From NCBI RefSeq assembly GCF_000427405.1, contig NZ_ATXY01000005.1, positions 124,001 through 188,000 on the forward strand: a stretch of DNA of 64,000 nt. The letters are read 5' to 3'. Both the position numbers and the translations under genes were made by a program. Numbering within the stretch: position 1 is the first letter of the stretch; each line of letters starts with the position of its first letter. Origin of the DNA: Flectobacillus major DSM 103. GTDB lineage: Bacteria > Bacteroidota > Bacteroidia > Cytophagales > Spirosomataceae. Below, one piece after another: positions 26,087-34,479 of this stretch. The notes below the pieces were generated by a model. The model made no database searches and had not been told where the DNA came from. It saw only the letters and a program-made list of their open reading frames with translations.

Positions 26087-27193
26087 CTAAACAACAAGAT
26101 AGTAACTAGTACTTCTACCACCTGCGTCTTCTTTTTGAAGTATGCCTTTCTCAATTAAATCCTGAATATCTCGACCTGCAGTGTCTTGTGAACATTTGGC
26201 CATTTTTGCCCATTTAGATGATGATAATTTCCCTTCAATACCATCCTGTAGTTTAATAATCATCAATCGTTGTCGTTCGTTGAGCAATGTTTCTTTGTGT
26301 TTTTCCCAAAATAGAGCTTTTTGCAAAATCGTACTCAACATTTCATCACTGGTTTGTAAAGCTGTATAGAGGCAGCTCAAAAACCATTCTAACCATTGGG
26401 TAATATCAAGAGATGATTTTTGCGTTTTTTCTAAAATATCATAATAACTTTTTCTTTCCAAACGAATCTGTGTTGACATACTATAATAGCGTTGGGTATT
26501 TTGCTCGGCTCTTGCCAACTGCATGTCTGTTAAGGCACGGGCAATTCGGCCATTGCCATCGTCGAAAGGGTGAATCGTCACAAACCAAAGATGTGCAATA
26601 CCTGCCTTTATAACAGGGTCGAGGGTATCGGTGTCGTTATTAAACCATCTGAAAAAAAGGCTCATTTCGTCATCTATTAGCTCAGCACTTGGAGCTTGAT
26701 AATGAATACGTTCACGCCCCAAAGGCCCCGAAACAACCTGCATAGGCCCTTTGGTATTGTCTCGCCAGTTGCCTGTAACTACTTGGTACATACCACTCCA
26801 GCCTGAAGGAAACAGCGACGATTGCCAACCCCAAAGGCGTTCTCTGGTTAGCTTATCGGTATATTTCTGTGTAGCATCCAGCATCATTTCTACTACACCA
26901 TCCACATTTCTATCTGATGGTACTAAGCCTGCTATTTCAATGCCCAATCTACGGGCAATAGACGAACGCACTTGAAGAGGGTTTAATACTTCGCCCTCGA
27001 TTTCTGTAGATTTCAGAATATCATCGGTAAGATTTTTGAGGGTTGTTTCTGTTCTCACCGATATACCCACACCTTCCATTCTTCCAGCAATTTTTCCCTG
27101 CAAATACCGTACTTTGCCTAATAAGGGCGATAACAAGCTTTCGTCCCACTCAAAAAAAGGCCAACCTGCTCGTTGATATATATATAGACTCAT
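26087..27193 (-). CDS. Fic-family protein, probable AMP transferase
   Basis: 368 residues. The catalytic motif HPFDDGNGRIAR lies at 208-219 with all key residues (His208, the acidic Asp212, Gly-Asn-Gly, Arg219). An N-terminal STEIEG at 62-67 matches the (S/T)xxxE(G/N) autoinhibitory helix motif, making it a self-inhibited class II Fic protein without separate antitoxin. A domain seen in many Bacteroidota Fic proteins precedes it (YIYQRAGWPFFEWDESLL), and a winged-helix-like C-terminus (SSKWAKMAKCSQDTAGRDIQDLIEKGIL) follows. Fic enzymes transfer AMP from ATP to protein hydroxyls; the target is unknown. Monocistronic. Confidence 0.92.
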   Translation of the reverse strand: MSLYIYQRAGWPFFEWDESLLSPLLGKVRYLQGKIAGRMEGVGISVRTETTLKNLTDDILKSTEIEGEVLNPLQVRSSIARRLGIEIAGLVPSDRNVDGVVEMMLDATQKYTDKLTRERLWGWQSSLFPSGWSGMYQVVTGNWRDNTKGPMQVVSGPLGRERIHYQAPSAELIDDEMSLFFRWFNNDTDTLDPVIKAGIAHLWFVTIHPFDDGNGRIARALTDMQLARAEQNTQRYYSMSTQIRLERKSYYDILEKTQKSSLDITQWLEWFLSCLYTALQTSDEMLSTILQKALFWEKHKETLLNERQRLMIIKLQDGIEGKLSSSKWAKMAKCSQDTAGRDIQDLIEKGILQKEDAGGRSTSYYLVV

Positions 27194-27372
27194 GATAGAA
27201 TAGCTATTTTAGGGTGAATATACGCATTATTCTCCGCAAAAATACTGAGAAAATGTCTTTTTTTCTCCGCATCATCATATCAGTATTTTTAATATACGTT
27301 AAGGTAATAGGTTAATATTTTCCTATTTTATTCACCAATTACCAAAGGTTAAACAGTTTTATCTAGCAATCC

Positions 27373-28521
27373 CTAAAACTGAGAAGATTTTCTAACTATT
27401 AATTCACCTTGTACTGTAATAGTGGTGGGCGTAAAATTATCTTTTTCTATGATATTATTAATCAAGGTATTAGCAGCTATTTCACCCACTTTGAACGGAA
27501 ACTGATGGAATACCGTCAGCGATGGTTCGATAAGTGCCGCAATCTGGTCATCACCAAAACCTACTAATGCTATATCTTCTGGAATTCTGACATTGCGTTC
27601 TTTAAGAGCTACCAGCAGTTCTATGGCATTGCCATGATGTACCGAAAATATGGCATCGGGAGGCTCGGGCAGAGCCATCCATTGATTCAGAGCAACCAAC
27701 GATTCATCTTTTTGGAAATGAATATGATAAACCAACGCCTCGTCGAAAGGAATATGATAGGCAGCCAAAGCAGCCACATACCCCTCGAATCGTTCTTTAC
27801 TAATCAATAAATCCTTTGGGCCAGCACAAATGGCAATTCTTTTACAACCCTGCAGAATCAGATGCTCGACCAATAAATACGAGCCTCGAAAGTTATCCAA
27901 AATCACCTTTGCCGTTGGAAGTTCATAACAAACCCTATCAAAATGTACAATAGGTACGCCTCTGTTGAGGTGTAATTTGATATGCTCAAAAGACGTAGTT
28001 TCGATAGAATGGCTAATGAGCAAACCATCGACCTGACTACTTATTAGGGCTTGTACATTGAGGGTTTCGGTAGAATGTGATTCGTTCGACTGGCAAATCA
28101 TTACTCTATAACCTGCATTGCTAGCAACGTGCTGAATACCAGCCAAAACACTCGCAAAGAAAGGGCGTTGAATATCAGGAATCACTACACCGATTGTATT
28201 GGTAGCTCCACGATTGAGGCTTTGAGCCAGTAGGTTGGGGCGATAGTCAAGCTCCTGAGCTACCCGAATAATCTCCTGGCGGGTAGCTTCATTAATTTCT
28301 TTGCTATTATTCAGGGCTCTTGATACTGTTGATGGTGCAACCCCCAAAGCCTTGGCAATATCTACGATTGTAGTTTGGTGCGACTTTTTTTGTATGGTCT
28401 GATGAGGTAATTGTATCGTAAAATATTGTTCACAGGCTTTACAATAAAAACGCTGTTGTCCTCTTACAAAACCCGCTTTAACCAGTGTTTCGGTTGCTCC
28501 GCACTTAATACATTGACTCAT
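27373..28521 (-). CDS. LacI-family regulator with N-terminal zinc ribbon
   Basis: 382 residues. Residues 1-34 form a C4 ribbon (Cys4, Cys7, Cys27, Cys30; KAGFVRGQQRFYCKAC) like those at the N-terminus of IS1/IS1595-type transposition proteins. A normal LacI helix-turn-helix (TIVDIAKALGVAPSTVSRALNNS, about 51-75) and hinge (YRPNLLAQSLNRGATNTIGVVIPD) and a periplasmic-binding-protein-like sugar domain follow. It is divergent from uxuA with a LacI-type palindrome between them, so it probably represses the glucuronate genes and itself and responds to a sugar-acid intermediate. The start at the ribbon is supported because the Cys pairs lie directly after the Met and no later Met precedes the HTH. 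Confidence 0.9.
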   Translation of the reverse strand: MSQCIKCGATETLVKAGFVRGQQRFYCKACEQYFTIQLPHQTIQKKSHQTTIVDIAKALGVAPSTVSRALNNSKEINEATRQEIIRVAQELDYRPNLLAQSLNRGATNTIGVVIPDIQRPFFASVLAGIQHVASNAGYRVMICQSNESHSTETLNVQALISSQVDGLLISHSIETTSFEHIKLHLNRGVPIVHFDRVCYELPTAKVILDNFRGSYLLVEHLILQGCKRIAICAGPKDLLISKERFEGYVAALAAYHIPFDEALVYHIHFQKDESLVALNQWMALPEPPDAIFSVHHGNAIELLVALKERNVRIPEDIALVGFGDDQIAALIEPSLTVFHQFPFKVGEIAANTLINNIIEKDNFTPTTITVQGELIVRKSSQF

Positions 28522-28828
28522 CTTGAATATAACTTTTTAAATAATTGTCTAAACCCCCTTTTTTATAGTACCACTACGGTAATATTTAATCAGTCTTCAA
28601 TTTACATAAAATAAATTAGCTTTTAGTATATATCGAAAACGTTTCCGAAAACGAATCCGATATTTTTATAGAAATAAATCAATTAAAACATTGTTTAATA
28701 TAAAAACATACCTGTACTTTTAGCTAAATAGCCAATAATTATCTACTAATCCCTGAGATACCAAAAGACTTTTTTTTGTACTTTACTTAGAAAAAGACTT
28801 TGGTTCTTCAAAAATACCCCTACTGAGT
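28522..28828. other. divergent promoter region, LacI regulator / uxuA
   Basis: 307 bases without a gene, carrying the operator palindrome described at 28633-28648 and A/T-rich promoter sequence on both sides. No unambiguous TAnnTTTG box was found for uxuA. Confidence 0.6.
28633..28648. promoter_or_regulatory. LacI-family operator
   Basis: TCGAAAACGTTTCCGA is a 16-bp palindrome centred on CG with one mismatched pair, the classic LacI/CcpA-like form. A second, weaker copy overlaps to the right (CCGAAAACGAATCCG from 28645), and TATCG/CGATA (28631 and 28658) frame both. Confidence 0.7.
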
Positions 28829-30025
28829 ATGATACACACAATGAGATGGTTTGGCCCTAATGACCCTGTTTCGCTCATGGACATTCGGCAAGCTGGATGC
28901 ACGGGTGTAGTTTCGGCCTTACACCAAATTCCTGTTGGTGACGTTTGGTCGGTTGAAGCCATTCAAGAACGCATCCAAATAATAGAACAACACAATCATA
29001 ACTTTACCCCTTTAGAATGGCTAGTTGTAGAAAGCCTACCTGTGCATGAAGACATCAAAAAGGGGCTGCCTACTAAGGATTTTTACATAGAAAATTACAA
29101 AACATCTTTGCGGAATTTGGCTAGTTGTGGCATCAAAACGGTATGCTATAATTTTATGCCTGTTTTGGATTGGTCACGTACCAATATTAGTTATGAAATG
29201 CCCGATGGCTCAAAGGCGCTGCGGTTTGTTTGGGAGGACTTTGCTCTTTTCGATTTGTTTATTTTGAAACGCCCCAATGCTCCGCTTGATTATACCCCCG
29301 AAGTACAGGCTTCGGCCAAAACTAAATGGGAAAATATGAGTAAAGAAGCTATTGCCGAACTCACCAATACTGTTTTGTTAGGTTTGCCTGGTTCGGAAGA
29401 AGCTTTTGATTTAAACACCTTTCAGGGTTTATTGGATCAGTATGCTCATATTGGCGATAGTGAGTTACGCAATAACTTGTATTATTTTATACAGCAGATT
29501 GCACCACTTGCCCAAGAACTAGGCATCTTGCTTTGTATTCATCCCGACGACCCACCCAAATCGCTATTGGGTTTGCCACGTGTTGTAAGTACCGAAGATG
29601 ACTTAGCACAACTCATGGATGCCTGCGATGTTACAGCCAATGGTATTACTTTCTGTACGGGTTCGTTGGGGGTTCGTGCCGACAACGATTTGCCCAAAAT
29701 GGTAAAACGCTTTGGCAACAGAATCCATTTTATTCATCTTCGCACTACGAAACGAGAAGAAAATCCCCTGAATTTTCACGAAGCAGCTCACCTCAATGGC
29801 GATGTAGATATGTACGAAGTGGTAAAGGCTTTTGTGGAAGAAGAACAACATCGTAAACAAACAGGACATTCTAATCCGAGCTTGCCGATGCGTCCCGACC
29901 ACGGTCATCAGATGCTCGACGACCTCCATAAGCGTACTTATCCAGGCTATTCGGCTATTGGCCGCTTGAAGGGCTTGGCTGAGCTAAGAGGCTTAGAGTT
30001 GGGTATTGTGAGAAGTATGTCGTAA
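28829..30025 (+). CDS. uxuA: mannonate dehydratase
   Basis: 398 residues, the usual length. UxuA hallmarks are [12 protein letters not shown] at the N-terminus, [23 protein letters not shown] near 50-75, [13 protein letters not shown] near 107-120, and the metal/catalytic CIHPDDPP near 235 and [10 protein letters not shown] near 305. The enzyme dehydrates D-mannonate to 2-keto-3-deoxygluconate in glucuronate breakdown. It is the first gene of a plus-strand run with the GH67 alpha-glucuronidase and an SDR, opposite the LacI-type regulator. Glucuronate isomerase (UxaC) is not in the window. Confidence 0.95.
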   Translation: MIHTMRWFGPNDPVSLMDIRQAGCTGVVSALHQIPVGDVWSVEAIQERIQIIEQHNHNFTPLEWLVVESLPVHEDIKKGLPTKDFYIENYKTSLRNLASCGIKTVCYNFMPVLDWSRTNISYEMPDGSKALRFVWEDFALFDLFILKRPNAPLDYTPEVQASAKTKWENMSKEAIAELTNTVLLGLPGSEEAFDLNTFQGLLDQYAHIGDSELRNNLYYFIQQIAPLAQELGILLCIHPDDPPKSLLGLPRVVSTEDDLAQLMDACDVTANGITFCTGSLGVRADNDLPKMVKRFGNRIHFIHLRTTKREENPLNFHEAAHLNGDVDMYEVVKAFVEEEQHRKQTGHSNPSLPMRPDHGHQMLDDLHKRTYPGYSAIGRLKGLAELRGLELGIVRSMS

Positions 30026-30164
30026 GGGTATTTGATTCGTTATGATTTTGATGTTTTTAGTTAAAATATCAAACATTAGCATTATTAAATTGACTCACCA
30101 ATTCAGGGAAATAAGACGATATTTTGAACCATTTTGATTGATAAAACCTATAATTATTACGATA

Positions 30165-32273
30165 ATGCTAAAAAAAATAAGCTTCCTATTACTATTTATT
30201 TCGTCAACAGCATGGGCTGACGATGGGTATCGTTTGTGGCTAAAATTTGATTTAATCAAAAACCCTACTCAGCGAGCTACCTATGCAAAATTCAGTCAAT
30301 TTATTTATACTGAACAACAAGATGCCATTAGCCAAACAGCGAGCAAAGAGCTACAAACAAGTTTGCAAGGCTTATTGGGCAAGCGTATCCCTATTGCCAA
30401 GAATATTCAAGATAAAAAAGGAGGGATTCTGCTAAAAGTATCGGCAACAGATGCCAAAACACAAGCTTTGGCCGACGATGGCTTTGCCATTTATACACAA
30501 AATAACAATATCGTTGTTTCGTCAAAAAACCCTTCTGGAGCATTATATGGGGCTTTTGCACTGTTAAGACGTATCCAAACAGGACTAGACATTAGCAAGA
30601 TTGATATTGCCGATAGCCCCAAGGTACGCTTGCGAATGCTTAATCACTGGGACAACCCCCTTGGCACAATAGAAAGAGGCTATGCTGGTTCTTCGCTTTG
30701 GAAATGGTACGAATTGCCCGAAGTAATAGATCAACGTTATATTGATTATGCCAGAGCCAACGCCTCTGTTGGTATCAATGCTGTAGTACTCAATAATGTC
30801 AATGCAAGTGCCCGTTTTTTGACAGACGAATATCTTCAAAAAGTAAAGGCCCTAGCTGCTGTATTTCGTCCTTATGGTATCAAAGTGTTTTTATCTTTGA
30901 ATTTTGCCGCTCCTAAAATTTTGGGGAAAACCAAAAACTCTGACCCACTTGCACCAGAAATAAGAACATGGTGGAACAACAAAACCCAAGAAATCTACAA
31001 GCTCATTCCTGATTTTGGAGGGTATTTGGTAAAAGCCAATTCTGAAGGAGAACCAGGCCCACAAGATTTTGGCCGTACCCATGCCGACGGAGCTAATATG
31101 CTAGCTGAAGCCTTAAAACCTCACCAAGGTATTGTAATATGGCGTGCATTTGTATATGCTGCCGACCCTAAAGGCGACCGCTTCAAAGAAGCTTACAAAG
31201 ACTTTAAGCCTTTAGATGGTACATTTGCCGACAATGTGATGGTACAAGTAAAAAATGGCCCTATAGATTTCCAATCTCGTGAGCCGTTTCATCCTCTTTT
31301 TGGTGCTATGCCCAAAACGCCTCTAGCGATGGAATTTCAACTAACACAGGAATATCTAGGCTTTTCGACCAACTTGGTTTATGAAGCTCCTTTGTTCAAA
31401 GAATGCCTCGATAGCGACACCTATGTACAAGGCAAAGGCTCGACAGTAGCCAAAGTAGTTGATGGTAGTCTTGATAAACATACCCTTACTGCCATCGTAG
31501 GGGTTGCCAATACGGGTTCAGATAGAAACTGGACAGGACATTTAATGTCGCAAGCCAACTGGTATGCTTTTGGCCGTTTGGCATGGAATCATGCCCTTTC
31601 TTCTGAACAGATTGCTGAAGAATGGATTAAAATGACATTGACGCAGCATCCACAATCGGTAACTGTGATTCAAGATGTGATGCTGAAATCCAGAGAAATT
31701 TATGTAGACTTCACTACGCCACTTGGCCTACATCATGTAATGGGGCAAAATATCCATTTTGGCCCTGAACCTTGGCTAGAGCGCAGTGCCCGACCCGACT
31801 GGACGGCCATTTATTATCACCGTGCCGATTCGCTAGGATTAGGATTTAATCGTACTGCTACTGGTAGCAATGCTCTAAGCTTATATTCGCCCGAAGTACA
31901 ACAATTATGGGGAAATCCCGATACTTGTCCGCTTCCATATTTATTATGGTTTCATCATGTGCCTTGGACAAAGCAGCTGAGTACAGGAAAAAGCCTTTGG
32001 GATGAATTTAGTAGCCGCTATTACAAAGGCGTTGCCTCGGTAGAATGGATGCAAAAACAGTGGAAAAGTGTGGCCAATCAAATAGACCCAGCCATTTTTG
32101 CCGATGTTGATGGCCGTTTGGCAGCACAGCACCGTGAGGCTCTTAATTGGCGAGATGCTTGTGTGCTGTATTTTCAGCAATACGCCAACCAGCCTATTCC
32201 TGCACCATATCCAAAACCTACCAGAAGCTTAGCTGAAATGAAAAAAATAGTAGAGATATATCAGTTAAGATAA
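30165..32273 (+). CDS. aguA: GH67 alpha-glucuronidase, exported
   Basis: 702 residues from ATG; a TTG nine codons upstream is less likely because the signal peptide (KKISFLLLFISSTAWA) starts at this Met. GH67 landmarks are LRMLNHWDNP near 165, KANSEGEPGPQDFGRTHADGAN near 285-305 with the general-acid Glu, NGPIDFQ near 365 and MEFQLTQEYLG near 393; the Asp and Glu of the last two are the conserved catalytic acids of the family. It splits (4-O-methyl-)glucuronic acid from the non-reducing end of xylo-oligosaccharides. It feeds the adjacent mannonate dehydratase pathway after isomerisation and reduction. Confidence 0.95.
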   Translation: MLKKISFLLLFISSTAWADDGYRLWLKFDLIKNPTQRATYAKFSQFIYTEQQDAISQTASKELQTSLQGLLGKRIPIAKNIQDKKGGILLKVSATDAKTQALADDGFAIYTQNNNIVVSSKNPSGALYGAFALLRRIQTGLDISKIDIADSPKVRLRMLNHWDNPLGTIERGYAGSSLWKWYELPEVIDQRYIDYARANASVGINAVVLNNVNASARFLTDEYLQKVKALAAVFRPYGIKVFLSLNFAAPKILGKTKNSDPLAPEIRTWWNNKTQEIYKLIPDFGGYLVKANSEGEPGPQDFGRTHADGANMLAEALKPHQGIVIWRAFVYAADPKGDRFKEAYKDFKPLDGTFADNVMVQVKNGPIDFQSREPFHPLFGAMPKTPLAMEFQLTQEYLGFSTNLVYEAPLFKECLDSDTYVQGKGSTVAKVVDGSLDKHTLTAIVGVANTGSDRNWTGHLMSQANWYAFGRLAWNHALSSEQIAEEWIKMTLTQHPQSVTVIQDVMLKSREIYVDFTTPLGLHHVMGQNIHFGPEPWLERSARPDWTAIYYHRADSLGLGFNRTATGSNALSLYSPEVQQLWGNPDTCPLPYLLWFHHVPWTKQLSTGKSLWDEFSSRYYKGVASVEWMQKQWKSVANQIDPAIFADVDGRLAAQHREALNWRDACVLYFQQYANQPIPAPYPKPTRSLAEMKKIVEIYQLR

Positions 32274-32474
32274 GCCATAAAGTCGAAAAACTTTTGTCTG
32301 CTTAACCTCAGGCTTTCCTTTTTCTATTAGCTAGAGCTACTCTTTTCTGGCTAATAGCATATAAATCAAAACCTTATTCCTATAAATAAAAGTTTTTTCC
32401 GAACGATAAAACCCTCATTAATAAGGTAATATGATAAATCGTAATTCATAAAACTTCTTTAAAAACGACAAAAA

Positions 32475-33224
32475 ATGTTTAGTTTAGCTAATAAAATTGC
32501 CTTGATTACTGGTGGCGGTAGTGGTATTGGATTTGCAATTGCTACAAGTATGATTGAAGCAGGAGCAAAAGTTGTTATTACGGGTCGACGAGAAAATGCT
32601 TTACAAGAAGCTGTGGCATCTTTGGGCGAAAACGCCTATTATGTTGTCAATGATGTAACAGCATTACAGCACTTGGAAGGCTTAGTAGCACATATAGAAA
32701 ATAACATTGGCGAAATAGATATTTTGGTCAATAATGCAGGTATCAATATGAAAAAACCTGCTCTGGAAGTAACAGACGAAGAGTTTAATCGAATTATTCA
32801 TACCAATCTCAATGCTGTATTTGCACTAACCCGCACTTGTGCTAGCCGTATGACTGCCCGCAAACGGGGAGTAATTTTGATGATTTCGTCGATGGCCGCC
32901 TATTATGGTATCGACCGCGTGCCAGCTTATTCGGCATCCAAACATGGTGTCGAGGGGTTGGTAAAAGCCTTAGCCATGGATTTTTCACCCCACAATGTTC
33001 GTATCAATGCTATTGCACCGGGTTTTATAGAAACGGCCATGATGCAAACCGCCATGAGTTCGGACCCTGCTCGAATGAATAAAGCCTTAGATCGTACTCC
33101 GATGGGTTATTTTGGAAAACCCGAAGATATAGGCTTGGCGGCTGTGTTTCTAGCTTCGGAAGGAGCAAAATATATTACAGGAGCATCATTGCCTGTAGAC
33201 GGGGGCAATTCTATTGGTTTTTAA
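32475..33224 (+). CDS. SDR-family oxidoreductase, probable fructuronate reductase
   Basis: 249 residues, classical short-chain dehydrogenase. TGGGSGIG (12-19) binds NAD(P), NNAG (86-89) stabilises the fold, and Ser139, Tyr152 and Lys156 (YSASK) form the catalytic set. Placement between the GH67 gene and a GH43 gene, downstream of uxuA, suggests it replaces UxuB by reducing D-fructuronate to D-mannonate; this is inference from context, since the SDR family alone does not reveal the substrate. A gluconate or ketodeoxyuronate dehydrogenase is the alternative. The next gene starts 33 bases later. Confidence 0.85.
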   Translation: MFSLANKIALITGGGSGIGFAIATSMIEAGAKVVITGRRENALQEAVASLGENAYYVVNDVTALQHLEGLVAHIENNIGEIDILVNNAGINMKKPALEVTDEEFNRIIHTNLNAVFALTRTCASRMTARKRGVILMISSMAAYYGIDRVPAYSASKHGVEGLVKALAMDFSPHNVRINAIAPGFIETAMMQTAMSSDPARMNKALDRTPMGYFGKPEDIGLAAVFLASEGAKYITGASLPVDGGNSIGF

Positions 33225-33257
33225 AAACTATTTTAAATAAAAAATTAACTCCATTAA

Positions 33258-34295
33258 ATGATGAAATCAACCTTGATTACTGCTAGCTTGGTAGTTTTTA
33301 GTTTGGGTGTTTACGCTCAAGCCAAAAAGCAACCCATTTCACAACCTTTGGTTTCTCATATTTTTACGGCCGACCCCTCAGCTCATGTTTTTGAGGGCAA
33401 GATTTATATCTATCCTTCACATGATATAGAAACGGGGGTATCTCAAAATGGAGACGGCGACCACTTCGATATGCGTGATATTCATGTGTTATCTATGGAT
33501 AAAATTGGTGAAAAAGTAACCGATCATGGTATTGCTATCGACAAAAAGGATATTCCTTGGGCTGGTCGTCAGTTATGGGCTCCTGATGCGGCTTATAAAA
33601 ATGGTACATATTATTTATATTTTCCACTCAAGGATAAAAACGATGTTTTTAAGATTGGGGTAGCTACCAGCAAAAAGCCCTATGGCCCTTTCAAGGCCGA
33701 AAAAGAGCCTATTAAAGGAAGTTTTAGTATCGACCCTGCTGTATTTAAAGATAGCGATGGTAGTTTTTATCTTTATTTTGGGGGTATTTGGGGTGGCCAA
33801 TTACAACGATGGGCTACAGGTAGCTACAATCCTGATGGAAAACTAAAAACCCCTAACGAAGTGGCCTTCTCGCCCAAGGTAGCAAAGCTGTCGGCCGATA
33901 TGAAGAGCTTTACTGAAGAGCCCAAAGATGTACAAATTTTAGATGAAAATGGTAAAGTTCTTTTGGAAAGCGATAATACCAAACGCTTTTTTGAGGGAGC
34001 TTGGATGCACAAATACAAAGGCAAATACTATTTGTCATATTCTACGGGCGACACCCATTTTGTGAGCTATGCCACTAGCGACAACCCTTATGGCCCTTTT
34101 ACCTACAAAGGAGTTGTGCTAAACCCTGTTGAAGGCTGGACAACCCACCATTCTATTGTTGAAATAAAAGGAAAATGGTATTTGTTTTATCATGATGTGC
34201 AGCTTTCGGGAAAAACCCATTTACGCAATATCAAAGTTACAGAATTGAAGTATAACCCCGACGGTACAATCCAGACCATTACGGCTTATCGATAA
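33258..34295 (+). CDS. GH43-family xylosidase/arabinofuranosidase, secreted
   Basis: 345 residues with a signal peptide ending VYAQA. The GH43 propeller shows Asp in FTADPSAHVFEGKIYIYPSHD near 39, Asp in SIDPAVFKD near 158 and Glu in RFFEGAWMHKY near 240, the three catalytic acids of the family. PYGPF repeats mark the blades. It would release xylose or arabinose from xylo-oligosaccharides trimmed by the neighbouring alpha-glucuronidase. It is the last gene of the uxuA-aguA-SDR-GH43 run and is followed by a terminator. Confidence 0.9.
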   Translation: MMKSTLITASLVVFSLGVYAQAKKQPISQPLVSHIFTADPSAHVFEGKIYIYPSHDIETGVSQNGDGDHFDMRDIHVLSMDKIGEKVTDHGIAIDKKDIPWAGRQLWAPDAAYKNGTYYLYFPLKDKNDVFKIGVATSKKPYGPFKAEKEPIKGSFSIDPAVFKDSDGSFYLYFGGIWGGQLQRWATGSYNPDGKLKTPNEVAFSPKVAKLSADMKSFTEEPKDVQILDENGKVLLESDNTKRFFEGAWMHKYKGKYYLSYSTGDTHFVSYATSDNPYGPFTYKGVVLNPVEGWTTHHSIVEIKGKWYLFYHDVQLSGKTHLRNIKVTELKYNPDGTIQTITAYR

Positions 34296-34322
34296 ATTTC
34301 ATTCACACAGATAGTAGTTTTC

Positions 34323-34357
34323 AACGCAAGTAGGTTTTCCTGCTTGCGTTTTTTTGT
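34323..34357 (+). terminator. intrinsic terminator after the glucuronoxylan genes
   Basis: AACGCAAGTAGG (34323-34334) pairs with CCTGCTTGCGTT (34339-34350), one G-U, TTTT loop, then TTTTTTG. Confidence 0.85.
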
Positions 34358-34479
34358 ATTAGCTAAAGGTAATTAAGGATAGCGTATCATTATTAAAAGA
34401 ATATTTTAGAGGAAAAATAGGAAGTAGATAAGCTATCGAACCCGCTTTTTTGGTTGAACTACTGAATACAATCTATCCA

